This document shows positions 7,690-16,569 of a DNA stretch of 64,000 bases, piece after piece. Origin of the DNA: Paraburkholderia eburnea. Lineage in GTDB: Bacteria > Pseudomonadota > Gammaproteobacteria > Burkholderiales > Burkholderiaceae. How positions within the stretch are numbered: the stretch's first letter is position 1; every line of letters starts with the position of its first letter. The stretch lies in assembly GCF_002917095.1 (NCBI RefSeq), contig NZ_PQGA01000007.1:1-64000 (forward strand), written 5' to 3'. Position numbers and translations under genes: made by a program. The notes beneath the pieces are model-generated. The model made no database searches. It was not told where the DNA came from and saw nothing but the letters and a program-made list of their open reading frames with translations.

Positions 7690-7726
7690 AAGGCCGGAAA
7701 ACACCTGTTTTCCGGCCTTCTTTCTT
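7690..7726 (+). terminator. Rho-independent terminator after the ATCase gene
   Basis: A perfect 13-bp stem (AAGGCCGGAAAAC with GTTTTCCGGCCTT, arms 7690-7702 and 7707-7719, loop ACCT) is followed by CTTTCTT. It is symmetric and may serve the convergent GST gene as well. Confidence 0.9.
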
Positions 7727-7753
7727 ACCTCATTTATTTCGCCATCCTTATTT

Positions 7754-8422
7754 TCACCCGAATAGCGTGAACTCGCCGCCGCGCGCCAACGCACGCTGAT
7801 ACGCCGGACGCGCGTGAATACGATCGAGATAGTCGCGAATCGAAGGCTTCGATTCAGCGCCCGCGCGTTTCGCTCCTGCCTCGATCGGAAAGCTCATCTG
7901 CACATCGGCGGCCGTGAACGTGTCGCCCGCGAACCAGCCCGTCGCTTCGAGTTCCTTCGCGATATAAGTGAAATGCAGATCGAGCTGCGGACCGACGAAA
8001 TCGCTTTCGAGCGACCCCGCGATCTTGCGCGTGATCGGCTTTATGAAGAACGGCACTTTCGCGTTGGCGATACGGCTTGCGACCAGCTTGAGCAGCAGCG
8101 GCGGCATGGCCGAGCCCTCGGCATAGTGCATCCAGTAGCGATAGCGCAGATAGTCGGGCGTATCGCGCGGCGGCACGAAGCGGCCGTTGCCGTAACGCTC
8201 GACCAGATATTCGAGAATCGCCCCCGACTCCGCGAGCGTGAATTCGCCGTCCGTCACGACCGGCGACTTGCCGAGCGGATGCACGGCGCGCAGCGCGGGC
8301 GGCGCGAGCATCGTCTCCTTGTTGCGTTTGTATTCCACGATCTCGTAGTCGACGCCCAGCTCTTCGAGCATCCACAGGATGCGCTGGGAGCGCGAGTTGT
8401 CGAGGTGATGAACCGTCAGCAT
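7754..8422 (-). CDS. Glutathione S-transferase
   Basis: This cytosolic GST has 222 residues. The thioredoxin-like N-domain carries the active-site region (HHLDNSRSQRILWMLEELG, with Ser10 or Ser12 as likely catalytic residue) and the glutathione-binding LGKSPVV and AESGAILEYL motifs. A helical C-domain follows (FTAADVQMSFPIEA is the conserved N-capping region). The start has a strong ribosome site (GGGAGGAG). The gene stands alone and three 10-bp direct repeats lie just upstream, so it may have its own regulator elsewhere. The substrate cannot be told from sequence. Confidence 0.92.
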   Translation of the reverse strand: MLTVHHLDNSRSQRILWMLEELGVDYEIVEYKRNKETMLAPPALRAVHPLGKSPVVTDGEFTLAESGAILEYLVERYGNGRFVPPRDTPDYLRYRYWMHYAEGSAMPPLLLKLVASRIANAKVPFFIKPITRKIAGSLESDFVGPQLDLHFTYIAKELEATGWFAGDTFTAADVQMSFPIEAGAKRAGAESKPSIRDYLDRIHARPAYQRALARGGEFTLFG

Positions 8423-8899
8423 GGGGTCTCCTCCCGGTTGTATCGATCATTATCGGTCTGTATCGATCGCAAGCATTGTAGGGTGCACATCTCGTTGAAA
8501 TGGCACGCCCGAATCGAGCCTCTAATTCGGACCTCTAAATCCGCGTGCTGTGCCCATCATGCCAGCGCCAGAATCTGTCCGCCGCGACAGTTTCGCGACT
8601 GCGGCGCGTCAGCCACCCGACAGCCTTGCGCCAGAAGACACGCTGTCACGAAAGTTTCGCCCGCAACGCCCTCCAAACGCTTTACTTTCGCGCATGGCGC
8701 GCGCAACGTTCAGTTCTGTCCAGCGCCGCTGACGGCATGAAAGCGCATGAAATCGCACGGCGTCGCGGCATCGGAATTGCTCCAGAGAAGACTGCTGCAT
8801 ATCGAGGTCCGCACGCTACGCTACGCGACGACCGCTCAAACGGCATCGCGTCTTGCGCGTGCGCTTGCGATCCCATCCCTGATGGAGGCTGCGAACGCC
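8423..8899. other. Divergent gap between the GST gene and paoABC
   Basis: The gap holds the 10-bp iterons listed separately and the promoter region of paoABC. Short open frames here have no ribosome site and no recognisable product. Nothing else is supported. Confidence 0.5.
8441..8470. promoter_or_regulatory. Three 10-bp iterons upstream of the GST gene
   Basis: TATCGATCAT, TATCGGTCTG and TATCGATCGC follow one another exactly one helical turn apart, 19-48 bases before the GST start codon. Each carries TATCGRTC, itself partly palindromic. This looks like a cooperative operator on one face of the DNA. The protein that binds it is unknown. Confidence 0.5.
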
Positions 8900-9607
8900 A
8901 TGTCCCCCACTCCCCGCCCTGGGCATCACGACGCACCGCCCGATGCCTCCAGCGAACCCACCGAGCCTGCACGCCGGCGTTTCCTCCAGTCGGCGGCAGC
9001 GGCCGCCGCGCTCGGCGCCGCGCCGCATCTGCACGCACAGAACACGCCCGAACCCACTCCCGCCGCCGATACCGGCGCGAATGCGCCGGTCCCCGCCCAA
9101 CCCGTGCGCCTGAACATCAACGGCCGCGAATACGCGCTGCACATCGAACCGCGCGTCACGCTGCTCGACGCGCTGCGCGACTATGCGCAACTCACCGGCA
9201 CGAAGAAAGGCTGTGATCGTGGCCAGTGCGGCGCCTGCACGGTGCTCGTCGATGGGCGGCGCATCAATGCCTGCCTCACGCTTGCGGTGATGCACGAAGG
9301 CCAGCGCATCACGACCGTCGAAGGACTCGCCGGCGCGACCGCGCCCAGCACGATCCAGCGCGCCTTCGTCGAACGCGATGCCTTGCAGTGTGGCTTCTGC
9401 ACGCCTGGGCAGTTGTGTTCGGCGACCGCGTGTCTCGCGGAATTCGCGGCGGGCACGGCAAGCGCCGCGACAGCCGACGTGCGCGCGCGTGCGACCGAGT
9501 TAAGCGATGCGGAAATCCGCGAGCGCATGAGCGGCAATATCTGCCGCTGCGGCGCCTACGCGAACATCGTGGCCGCCGTGCGCGACGCGCACTCGGCCAG
9601 CGCATGA
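8900..9607 (+). CDS. paoA: Periplasmic aldehyde oxidoreductase, 2Fe-2S subunit
   Basis: This 235-residue iron-sulfur subunit belongs to a xanthine-oxidase-family enzyme. A twin-arginine signal (ARRRFLQSAAAAAALGAAPHL) shows export of the folded complex. Two 2Fe-2S domains are visible: a plant-ferredoxin domain (CDRGQCGAC) and a helical domain (CGFCTPGQ and CRCGAY). The start at 8900 is chosen because GGAGG lies 11 bases upstream and the length then matches E. coli PaoA; an in-frame ATG at 8882 is less likely. It is the first of three genes, and electrons pass from the molybdenum site through this subunit and the FAD subunit. Confidence 0.92.
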   Translation: MSPTPRPGHHDAPPDASSEPTEPARRRFLQSAAAAAALGAAPHLHAQNTPEPTPAADTGANAPVPAQPVRLNINGREYALHIEPRVTLLDALRDYAQLTGTKKGCDRGQCGACTVLVDGRRINACLTLAVMHEGQRITTVEGLAGATAPSTIQRAFVERDALQCGFCTPGQLCSATACLAEFAAGTASAATADVRARATELSDAEIRERMSGNICRCGAYANIVAAVRDAHSASA

Positions 9608-9623
9608 GCGCGGAGGCCACGAC

Positions 9624-10649
9624 ATGGACGCACTCGCCTACCAGCGCGCCGCCGATATCGACACCGCCCTTGCCGCCGCCCAGCAGCCCGGCGCGGCCTT
9701 CATCGGCGGCGGCACGAACCTGCTCGACCTCATGAAAGGCGGCATCGCGCATCCGCTCAGGCTCATCGACATCACGCGCATCGCGGCGCTCGACGGCGTC
9801 GAGACGCTGCCCGACGGCGGCCTGCGCATCGGCGCGCTCGTGCGCAACAGCGATTGCGCCAACCATGCGCTCGTGCGCACGCGCTATCCCCTGCTTTCGC
9901 AGGCGCTGCTCGCGGGCGCGTCGCCGCAGTTGCGCAATATGGCGACCGTGGGCGGCAACCTGATGCAGCGCACACGCTGCGGCTACTTCTACGACACGGC
10001 ATTCACGCAATGCAACAAGCGCGCGCCCGGCAGCGGCTGTGCGGCGCGCGACGGCTTCAACCGCATGCACGCGATCCTCGGCGCGAGCGCGCAATGCGTG
10101 GCCGTGAATCCTTCCGATATGAGCGTGGCGCTCGCGGCGCTCGACGCCACGGTGCAGGTGCGCGGCCCGAACGGCGCGCGCGCGATTCCCATCGCGCAGT
10201 TTCATCGCCTGCCCGGCGACCGGCCCGATCTGGACACCACGCTCGCGCGCGGCGAACTCATCACCTCGGTCGATCTGCCACCGCCCGCTTTCGCCGATCA
10301 CGCCCGCTACCTCAAGCTGCGCGACCGAGCGAGCTACGCGTTCGCGCTGGTTTCCGTGGCGGCCGCGCTGCAACTGGACGGCCAGCGCGTGCGGGCCGCG
10401 CGCATCGCGCTGGGCGGCGTCGCGCACAAGCCCTGGCGCGCGAGTCTCGCGGAACAGCATCTCGTGGGCCGGACGCTCGACGCCGCCACGCTGCGCGCCG
10501 CTGCCGCCGCCGAGCTTGCACACGCCCAGCCGCTGCAGGGCAATGCGTTCAAGGTCGAACTCGCGCAGCGCGCGATCGTGCGCGCCGCGATGCAGGCCGC
10601 GGCGTTGCCCCCAGCCGGAAGTAGCCATTTCGCCGGAGACCTCGCATGA
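9624..10649 (+). CDS. paoB: Periplasmic aldehyde oxidoreductase, FAD subunit
   Basis: This 341-residue subunit binds FAD through FIGGGTNLLDL and the ATVGGNLMQRTRC segment, and has the CO-dehydrogenase flavoprotein C-terminal domain. A cysteine-rich insertion (TRCGYFYDTAFTQCNK, then GSGCAA) matches the site where E. coli PaoB carries an extra 4Fe-4S cluster, so that feature is probably kept. It has no signal of its own and should ride with PaoA through the Tat system. It starts 16 bases after paoA and its stop overlaps the paoC start. Confidence 0.92.
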   Translation: MDALAYQRAADIDTALAAAQQPGAAFIGGGTNLLDLMKGGIAHPLRLIDITRIAALDGVETLPDGGLRIGALVRNSDCANHALVRTRYPLLSQALLAGASPQLRNMATVGGNLMQRTRCGYFYDTAFTQCNKRAPGSGCAARDGFNRMHAILGASAQCVAVNPSDMSVALAALDATVQVRGPNGARAIPIAQFHRLPGDRPDLDTTLARGELITSVDLPPPAFADHARYLKLRDRASYAFALVSVAAALQLDGQRVRAARIALGGVAHKPWRASLAEQHLVGRTLDAATLRAAAAAELAHAQPLQGNAFKVELAQRAIVRAAMQAAALPPAGSSHFAGDLA

Positions 10650-12859
10650 GCCAACTGATCGGACAGCCTGTCGATCGCATCGACGGCATCCTCAAGGTGA
10701 CGGGCAGCGCGAGCTATGCAGCGGATTTCCCCGAAGCGCGGCTCGCGCACGCGGTTCTCGTCACGAGCACGGTGGCGAGCGGCACGATCGCCTCGATCGA
10801 CACGCACCGCGCGCAAGCGCTGCCTGGCGTCCTGCTGGTGATGACGTGGCAGAACGCCATGCGCCTGCCCAACGGCGGCCACACGCCGCTTGCGCCACCC
10901 GCCGGGCGACGCCTCACGCTGCTGCAGGACAACGTCGTGCGCTATAGCAACGAGCCGGTCGCGGTCGTGGTGGCCGATACGCTCGAACACGCGATCGACG
11001 CCGCGCAACAGGTGAGCGTGACCTACGCCGCCACACCGTCCGCGCTCGATTTCGCGCAGGCAAAAACGCAGGCGCACAGGCCGCCGAGCCAGCCCGGCCG
11101 GCCCGTGGATTCGCAGCGCGGCGATGTCGAAGCGGGCCTGCGCGAAGGCGCGGTGCGACTCGACGCGGTCTACACCACGCCCGTGCAATTCCACAATCCG
11201 ATGGAGCCGCACGCGAGCCTGGCGCGCTGGGACGGCCCCGAACTGACGCTCTACGACTCGACTCAGGGCGTGTCGGGCGCGCGCACCGCGGTGGCCGCCG
11301 TGTTCGACATCCCCGCCGACAACGTGCGCGTGATCTCGCCGTTCATCGGCGGCGGCTTCGGCTGCAAGGGCTCGTCGTGGTCGCACGTGAGCCTGTGCGC
11401 GATGGCCGCGAAGCAGACCGGCCGTCCCGTGCGCCTCGCGCTCGCGCGTCCGCAGATGTTCGGCCCGGTCGGCTCGCGCCCGCGCACGGAGCAGCACTTT
11501 TCGCTGGCCGCACACCGCGACGGCACGCTCACGGCGATGCGCCACGACACCTTCTCGCACACCTCGACGTTCGAGGACTGGACCGAAACGTCCGGGCTCG
11601 TCACGCGCATGATGTACGCCGCGCCGGGCGTGAGCACGAGCCACCGCGTCGTCCCGCTCAACGTCGGCACGCCCACGTTCACGCGCGCGCCCGGCGAGAC
11701 GACGGGTTCGTTCGCGCTCGAATCGGCGATGGACGAACTCGCGTGGCAGCTCAAGATGGACCCCATCGCGTTGCGTCTGAAGAATTACGCCGAAGCCGAG
11801 CCGCAGGAAAACAAGCCATGGTCGTCGAAGGCGCTGCGCGAATGCTACGCGGCGGGTGCCGAGCGCTTCGGCTGGTCGCGGCGCGTGGCCACGCCGCGCG
11901 CGATGCGCCAGGGCAACACGCTGATCGGCCTGGGCATGGCGAGCGCGACCTATCCGGCCAACCGCAGCGAAGCCGCCGCCCTCGCACGCATCCTGCCGGA
12001 CGGCACGGCGATGGTCGCCTCCGGGACCCAGGACATCGGCACCGGCACGTATACGGTGATGACGCAGGTGGCCGCCGACGCGCTCGGCTTTCCGCCCGAA
12101 CGCATTCACTTCGCGCTCGGCGATTCGAGCCTGCCGCGCGCGCCGGTCTCGGGCGGCTCGCAATCGGCGGCCAGCGTCTCGCCGGCCGTGCAGGCGGCGG
12201 CCAGCGCCGCGCGCGACAAGCTGATCGCACTGGCCGCGGCCGACCGCGCCTCGCCCGTCTATGGCGCCGCCCCCGCGGACGTCACGGTCGCCGACGGCTG
12301 GGTCGTGCTGCGCGCCGACACCTCGCGGCGCGATCCCGCCGCCGCCATCATCGCGCGCGCGGGCGGCCAGCCCATCGAGGCGCAGGCATCGGCGAAACCC
12401 GGCGCCGAAAAGCAGCAATACGCCTTCCACTCGTTCGGCGCGGTGTTCGCGGAAGTGCACGTGGACGCGGAGCTGGGCACGCTGCGCGTGGCGCGCATCG
12501 TCGGCGCCTACGACGTGGGACAGGTGCTCAACGCCAAGACCGCGCGCAGCCAGTTGATGGGCGGCATGGTCTGGGGCATCGGCACGGCGCTGCACGAGGA
12601 AGGGCTGCTCGACCCGCGCGCGGGGCGCTTCGTGAACGGCAATTTCGCCGAATACCACGTGCCCGTGAATGCCGATATCGGCGATCTCGACGTGCTGTTC
12701 GTCGGGCCGCCCGATCTGCACTTCAATGCGCTGGGCGTGCGCGGCATCGGCGAGATCGGCATTACCGGCGTGCCGGCGGCCATCGCCAACGCCGTCTATC
12801 ACGCGACTGGCGTGCGGGTGCGCGATCTACCGATCACGCTCGACAAGGTGATGACGTAA
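10646..12859 (+). CDS. paoC: Periplasmic aldehyde oxidoreductase, molybdenum subunit
   Basis: This 737-residue catalytic subunit matches E. coli PaoC in length. It carries the molybdopterin-binding segments of the xanthine oxidase family (GGGFGCKG near residue 235, GTQDIGTGTYTVM near 460, SGGSQSAASVSPA near 505) and the C-terminal GIGEIGITGVPAAIANA with the essential glutamate. The enzyme would oxidise aromatic and other aldehydes in the periplasm, probably for detoxification. It overlaps paoB by four bases (ATGA). The dedicated XdhC/PaoD chaperone gene found next to this operon in E. coli is not present here. Confidence 0.92.
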   Translation: MSQLIGQPVDRIDGILKVTGSASYAADFPEARLAHAVLVTSTVASGTIASIDTHRAQALPGVLLVMTWQNAMRLPNGGHTPLAPPAGRRLTLLQDNVVRYSNEPVAVVVADTLEHAIDAAQQVSVTYAATPSALDFAQAKTQAHRPPSQPGRPVDSQRGDVEAGLREGAVRLDAVYTTPVQFHNPMEPHASLARWDGPELTLYDSTQGVSGARTAVAAVFDIPADNVRVISPFIGGGFGCKGSSWSHVSLCAMAAKQTGRPVRLALARPQMFGPVGSRPRTEQHFSLAAHRDGTLTAMRHDTFSHTSTFEDWTETSGLVTRMMYAAPGVSTSHRVVPLNVGTPTFTRAPGETTGSFALESAMDELAWQLKMDPIALRLKNYAEAEPQENKPWSSKALRECYAAGAERFGWSRRVATPRAMRQGNTLIGLGMASATYPANRSEAAALARILPDGTAMVASGTQDIGTGTYTVMTQVAADALGFPPERIHFALGDSSLPRAPVSGGSQSAASVSPAVQAAASAARDKLIALAAADRASPVYGAAPADVTVADGWVVLRADTSRRDPAAAIIARAGGQPIEAQASAKPGAEKQQYAFHSFGAVFAEVHVDAELGTLRVARIVGAYDVGQVLNAKTARSQLMGGMVWGIGTALHEEGLLDPRAGRFVNGNFAEYHVPVNADIGDLDVLFVGPPDLHFNALGVRGIGEIGITGVPAAIANAVYHATGVRVRDLPITLDKVMT

Positions 12860-12970
12860 CGCCATGTAAATACGGGGGAAAACGCGCGCGGGCCAGCGGG
12901 CAACAGGACTTGCCTCGCGCGCGGTTGCGCCGCACAATCTGCGTTCATCCTCTTGCGCGCGGTACACCCC

Positions 12971-13558
12971 ATGGCCTATGCATCGCTTGCCACCGGCGTA
13001 CTGCTCGCCGCCGGCACCGGTTCGCGCTTCGATCCCGACGGTCTGCGCAACAAACTCCTGGCACCGCTTCCGAACGGCATCGCCATCGCCCACGAGGCCG
13101 CGCACCGGCTTCTGCTGGTCGTGCCAAGGGTCATCGCCGTCGTGCGTCCGGGCTCGGAAGCGCTCGCGCACACGCTCAACGAAGCGGGCTGCGACGTGGT
13201 CTTCGCGGCCGGTTCCGTGCGCGGCATGGGCGCGAGTCTTGCCGCCGCCATCGAGGCCGATTCCGAAGGCGAAAGCTGGATCGTCGCGCTCGCGGACATG
13301 CCGCGCATCGCGGTGAGCACCATCGAAGCCGTCGCGCGCGAGCTGGATGCGGGCAAGTCGCTCGTCGCGCCGTTTTATGACGGCCAGCGCGGCCATCCGG
13401 TGGGCTTCGGTTATGACCACCGCGAGGCTCTGCTCGCGCTGGACGGCGATGCGGGCGCGCGCGCGCTGCTCGCCTCGCAGGCGCTTGCGCGCATCGACGT
13501 GAACGATCCCGGCATCCTGCGCGACGTCGATACGCCCGCCGATCTCAACGGCCTCTAA
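12971..13558 (+). CDS. mocA: MocA-like molybdenum cofactor cytidylyltransferase
   Basis: This 195-residue nucleotidyltransferase would attach CMP to molybdopterin to make the MCD form of the cofactor used by PaoC-type enzymes. The N-terminal nucleotide loop (GVLLAAGTGSRFD) is intact, followed by NKLLAPL, the metal-binding LADMPRI and a final DVDTPADL. The length is close to E. coli MocA (about 190). The ATG at 12971 gives the family N-terminus. It follows paoC by about 110 bases on the same strand, which supports cytidylyl- rather than guanylyl-transfer. MobA-type activity cannot be excluded from sequence alone. Confidence 0.85.
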   Translation: MAYASLATGVLLAAGTGSRFDPDGLRNKLLAPLPNGIAIAHEAAHRLLLVVPRVIAVVRPGSEALAHTLNEAGCDVVFAAGSVRGMGASLAAAIEADSEGESWIVALADMPRIAVSTIEAVARELDAGKSLVAPFYDGQRGHPVGFGYDHREALLALDGDAGARALLASQALARIDVNDPGILRDVDTPADLNGL

Positions 13559-13713
13559 AGCCAGTCGCCGAGCCTGCCCGGGAATCCGCATTGCGGCAGC
13601 GGTTGCGGGCCAGAAACTCCGCGCACGCGGTTTTTCATCGCCTACGCTATTAAGACCACCCACACGTCCTGCGCGGCTTGCGCTGCTCACGGCAGCCGCA
13701 CGAGGTATCCGCG

Positions 13714-13860
13714 ATGATCTGCTCGCATACGAACCCGCTTCCCGATCCGCTCGCCGACCCGACGCGCGATCCCGAACGCGACCCGCTCACGCCACCGCCG
13801 CCCGGTCACGTCGAGGAGCCGCAGCGCCCTGACGGGCCGCCGAATAAAGACCCGGTCTAG
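13714..13860 (+). CDS. Small Asp-Pro-rich protein
   Basis: This 48-residue frame is dominated by Asp-Pro and Glu-Pro pairs (PDPLADPTRDPERDPLTPPPP). The composition is far from random for this genome and suggests a real, extended, acidic peptide. Similar short DP-rich proteins occur in Burkholderiaceae as far as I recall, with no known role. The ribosome site is weak. No signal peptide or metal motif is visible. Confidence 0.45.
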   Translation: MICSHTNPLPDPLADPTRDPERDPLTPPPPGHVEEPQRPDGPPNKDPV

Positions 13861-14037
13861 ATCACGGCCACTGCGCGCCCCACGCGCTCCCACCCTTCTC
13901 GCGCCTCTCTCACGCCCGCCGCGAATGCCCTTCGCGGCGCGGTCGCCTTCTCACGCGCCTTGCCCTGACCGACAACCTTGATCCACACCCCATTTGGGTG
14001 CTTTCGCGAAGCTTGCGCCGGGACCGCTCACTCCGTA

Positions 14038-14058
14038 AAATGCAAACGATTCGCATTT
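14038..14058. promoter_or_regulatory. Putative Fur box
   Basis: A 21-bp element with arms AAATGC and GCATTT around AAACGATTC resembles the Fur boxes of Burkholderia and Pseudomonas, which have an AAT-rich palindrome centred on GATT. It lies 100 bases upstream of a PepSY membrane protein, a family often controlled by iron. Confidence 0.6.
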
Positions 14059-14158
14059 GCGATCAAGACCTTACCTTCCATCAGCCCGTCGATTCCATCG
14101 TGACCGTTCCACCCCACGCGCCTCTTTTCGACCACCGGCTCAAGCGCCGCAACGCCGC

Positions 14159-15397
14159 ATGAGACCTCTGCTGGTACGCCTGCATCGGTGGTTCGGACTC
14201 GGCATCGCGGCCTTCCTGTTTCTCGCCGGCCTGACGGGCGCCGTGATCGCGTGGGACCACGAACTCGACGCCGCGCTCAATCCGACGTTCTACAAAGCCG
14301 CGACGAGCCATTCGACGCTCGCGCCGCTTGAACTGGTCAAGCGCTTCGAAGCCGCCAATCCCCATGCACTCGTGTCGTTCATGCCGCTAGCCGTGGAGCC
14401 GGGGCAGACCTTCATCGTTCGCGCCGCGCCGCGCCTCGACCCGCGGACGCAGCAACCCTACCCGCTCGACTACAACCAGGTCGCGCTCGATCCCGCGACC
14501 GGCGACGTGCAGAGCCGCCGCATGTGGGGCGCGCCGTCGCTCGCGCGCCTGAACCTGATCCCGTTCCTCTACCAGTTCCACTACACGCTGTTTCTGCCGA
14601 CGAAAATGGGCATCGATTTCAGCGTCTGGACCATGGGCGTCGTCGGGATGGTCTGGCTGCTGGACGGATTTATCGCGATCGTGCTCGCGTTTCCGAATTT
14701 CAGAAGCTGGCGCAAATCGCTGGCGTTTCGCGTCAAGCGCGGCGGCTATGCGCTCACGTTCGACCTGCACCGCTCGGGCGGCGTCTGGCTGTGGGTCCTG
14801 TTGACGGTGGTTGCGCTCACGTCGGTTTCCATGAACCTGGGCAGCCAGATCGTGCGCCCCGTCGTTTCCGTGTTCTCGACGCTCGCGCCGGACCCGTTCC
14901 GCAGCGTCGCGCCCGGACCCGCGCTCACGCCCGACGAGGCGCTGCAGGCACGCGAGCGCATCATCGCCGAAGCCGCCGAAGCGGGCCGCCGCGCAGGCAT
15001 CGCCGCGCCGCCGGGCGGGCTGTTCGCGGTGCCGTCGCTGGGCTACCTCGCCGTGGGCTACTACGAGCCGGGCAAGGATCACGGCGATGCGGGACTCGGC
15101 AATCCGTGGCTGTTCATGAGCGGGCGCACCGGTCAGGTCATCGCGAAACAGATTCCCGGCGAGGGCACGGCAGGCGACATCTTCATTCAGGCGCAGTTTC
15201 CGCTGCACTCGGGCCGCATCGCCGGCCTGGCGGGACGCATCGCCATCAGCTTCACGGGCGTCATGATCGCCGTCCTCAGCGTGACGGGCGTGCTGATCTG
15301 GCTGAAGAAAGCGCGCGCGCGGCGCAAGTCGGCGAAGACAGCCAAACCTTCAAAGCAGGCATCGACGGCGCGAACGCGCGAGCGCCTGACGAGCTGA
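14159..15397 (+). CDS. PepSY-domain membrane protein (iron-reductase type)
   Basis: This 412-residue inner-membrane protein has four membrane segments: near 15-37 (FGLGIAAFLFLAGLTGAVIAW), 150-175, 205-225 and 370-395. Two PepSY-like periplasmic parts lie between them. The pattern LHRWFGLG at the N-terminus and HRSGGVWLWVL in the middle, with paired histidines near the membrane, is typical of PepSY-TM proteins thought to pass electrons to ferric siderophores. The start at 14159 gives the family N-terminus (MRPLLVRLHRW). The Fur-box-like dyad upstream supports iron control. No TonB receptor or siderophore genes are adjacent. Confidence 0.85.
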   Translation: MRPLLVRLHRWFGLGIAAFLFLAGLTGAVIAWDHELDAALNPTFYKAATSHSTLAPLELVKRFEAANPHALVSFMPLAVEPGQTFIVRAAPRLDPRTQQPYPLDYNQVALDPATGDVQSRRMWGAPSLARLNLIPFLYQFHYTLFLPTKMGIDFSVWTMGVVGMVWLLDGFIAIVLAFPNFRSWRKSLAFRVKRGGYALTFDLHRSGGVWLWVLLTVVALTSVSMNLGSQIVRPVVSVFSTLAPDPFRSVAPGPALTPDEALQARERIIAEAAEAGRRAGIAAPPGGLFAVPSLGYLAVGYYEPGKDHGDAGLGNPWLFMSGRTGQVIAKQIPGEGTAGDIFIQAQFPLHSGRIAGLAGRIAISFTGVMIAVLSVTGVLIWLKKARARRKSAKTAKPSKQASTARTRERLTS

Positions 15398-15419
15398 ACG
15401 CTCACGCGCAGAAACACGA

Positions 15420-15456
15420 AGGGCCTCGCAGCGATCACTCGCTGCAAGGCCCTTTT
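15420..15456. terminator. Bidirectional terminator
   Basis: A long stem (AGGGCCT plus CGCAGCGA pairing with TCGCTGC plus AAGGCCCT) lies between convergent genes ending at 15397 and 15492. It is followed by TTTT on the plus strand. Confidence 0.85.
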
Positions 15457-15491
15457 GCATGTTTTGCATGGCTCGAACGAGCCGCTACGAC

Positions 15492-16559
15492 TTACTTCGC
15501 GATTTCATCGAACGATGCAAGCAGCCGCTCGACGTCGGCGGTATGAATGTCGCCCATCGTCGAGATACGGAACAGCTCCTTCGACAAACCGCCCTGGCCC
15601 GCGTAGATCACGAAGCCGCGCGCCTTGAGCGCGTCGTGCAGCTTCGGGTAATCGATGCCCGCGGGCAGGCGGAACGCGCGCAGCACCACCGACGAGTCTT
15701 CCTTCGGCAGCACGCTGTCCATGCCGCGCGCGGCCAGACCCGCGCGCACCTGCTCCGAAAGCGCCGCATAGCGCGCGTGACGCGCCTGCCAGCCGCCTTC
15801 GTCGGCGAGTTCGCGCAGCGCTTCGACCAACGCGTAATACGCATGCACCGACGGCGTGAACGGCGTGTTGCGCTGATCCTGCAACGTGGCGAGACGCTTG
15901 AGGTCGAGGTAGTACGTGCGGCTCGCAGCCGTCGCGAGCGCCGCGCGGCGCACCACCACGAAGGCCGCGCCGGGCACGCCGTGCAGGCACTTGTTCGCGG
16001 TCGCGGCCACGGCGGCAATGCTCGTGTCGTCGAAATCGATCGCTTCCGAACCGAAGCTGCTCACGCCATCGACGAGCATCTGCACGCCGCGCGCGCGGCA
16101 CGCTGCGCCCAGCGCGCGCAGGTCGTTCAGGCGGCCCGTGGTGGTTTCGTGATGGATGATCGCTACGTGCGTGATCGACTTGTCGGCGTCGAGCGCGGCG
16201 GTGATGCGCGCGAGGTCGGGCGCGTCCATCCACTCGTGCTTCACGACTTCGTGCGCGATGCCGTATTGCGTGGCGATCGCGGTGATGCGCTCGCCGTACA
16301 CGCCGTTTTCGACGATCAGCAGCTTGCCGTTCGCGGGCACGAGCGAGGCGATCATGCTCTCGACCGCCGCCGTGCCGGAGCCGGTCATGAGCACCGCCTG
16401 CCACTGCGCGGGGTCCAGTTCGTAGACGCCGACGAGGCGCGTGCGCGCCTCTTCCTGCACGTCGAAAAACTCGCTTTCGCGATGGCAGAGGTCTTCCTGC
16501 AACAGGCTGCGGCGCACGCGATCGGTGAGCGTGACCGGGCCGGGATTGAGCAACAGCAT
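15492..16559 (-). CDS. phnW: 2-aminoethylphosphonate--pyruvate transaminase
   Basis: This 355-residue fold-type I PLP enzyme keeps the start MLLLNPGPVTLT, the PLP-contact Asp164 in LVDGVSSFG and the Schiff-base Lys190 in ATANKCLHG. PhnW normally degrades 2-aminoethylphosphonate to phosphonoacetaldehyde, but the reaction is reversible. Here the gene follows aepX and aepY on the same strand, with 10 bases between it and aepY, so it should run in the synthetic direction and aminate phosphonoacetaldehyde with alanine. No phosphonatase (phnX) or C-P lyase genes are in the window, which supports synthesis rather than breakdown. Confidence 0.92.
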   Translation of the reverse strand: MLLLNPGPVTLTDRVRRSLLQEDLCHRESEFFDVQEEARTRLVGVYELDPAQWQAVLMTGSGTAAVESMIASLVPANGKLLIVENGVYGERITAIATQYGIAHEVVKHEWMDAPDLARITAALDADKSITHVAIIHHETTTGRLNDLRALGAACRARGVQMLVDGVSSFGSEAIDFDDTSIAAVAATANKCLHGVPGAAFVVVRRAALATAASRTYYLDLKRLATLQDQRNTPFTPSVHAYYALVEALRELADEGGWQARHARYAALSEQVRAGLAARGMDSVLPKEDSSVVLRAFRLPAGIDYPKLHDALKARGFVIYAGQGGLSKELFRISTMGDIHTADVERLLASFDEIAK

Positions 16560-16569
16560 TTGCAGTTCC

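Noticed and set aside
12971..13558. Reading the nucleotidyltransferase as MobA (guanylyl form)
   Set aside because: Its position after an MCD-type oxidoreductase operon and its N-terminal loop favour the MocA type, though the call is not absolute.
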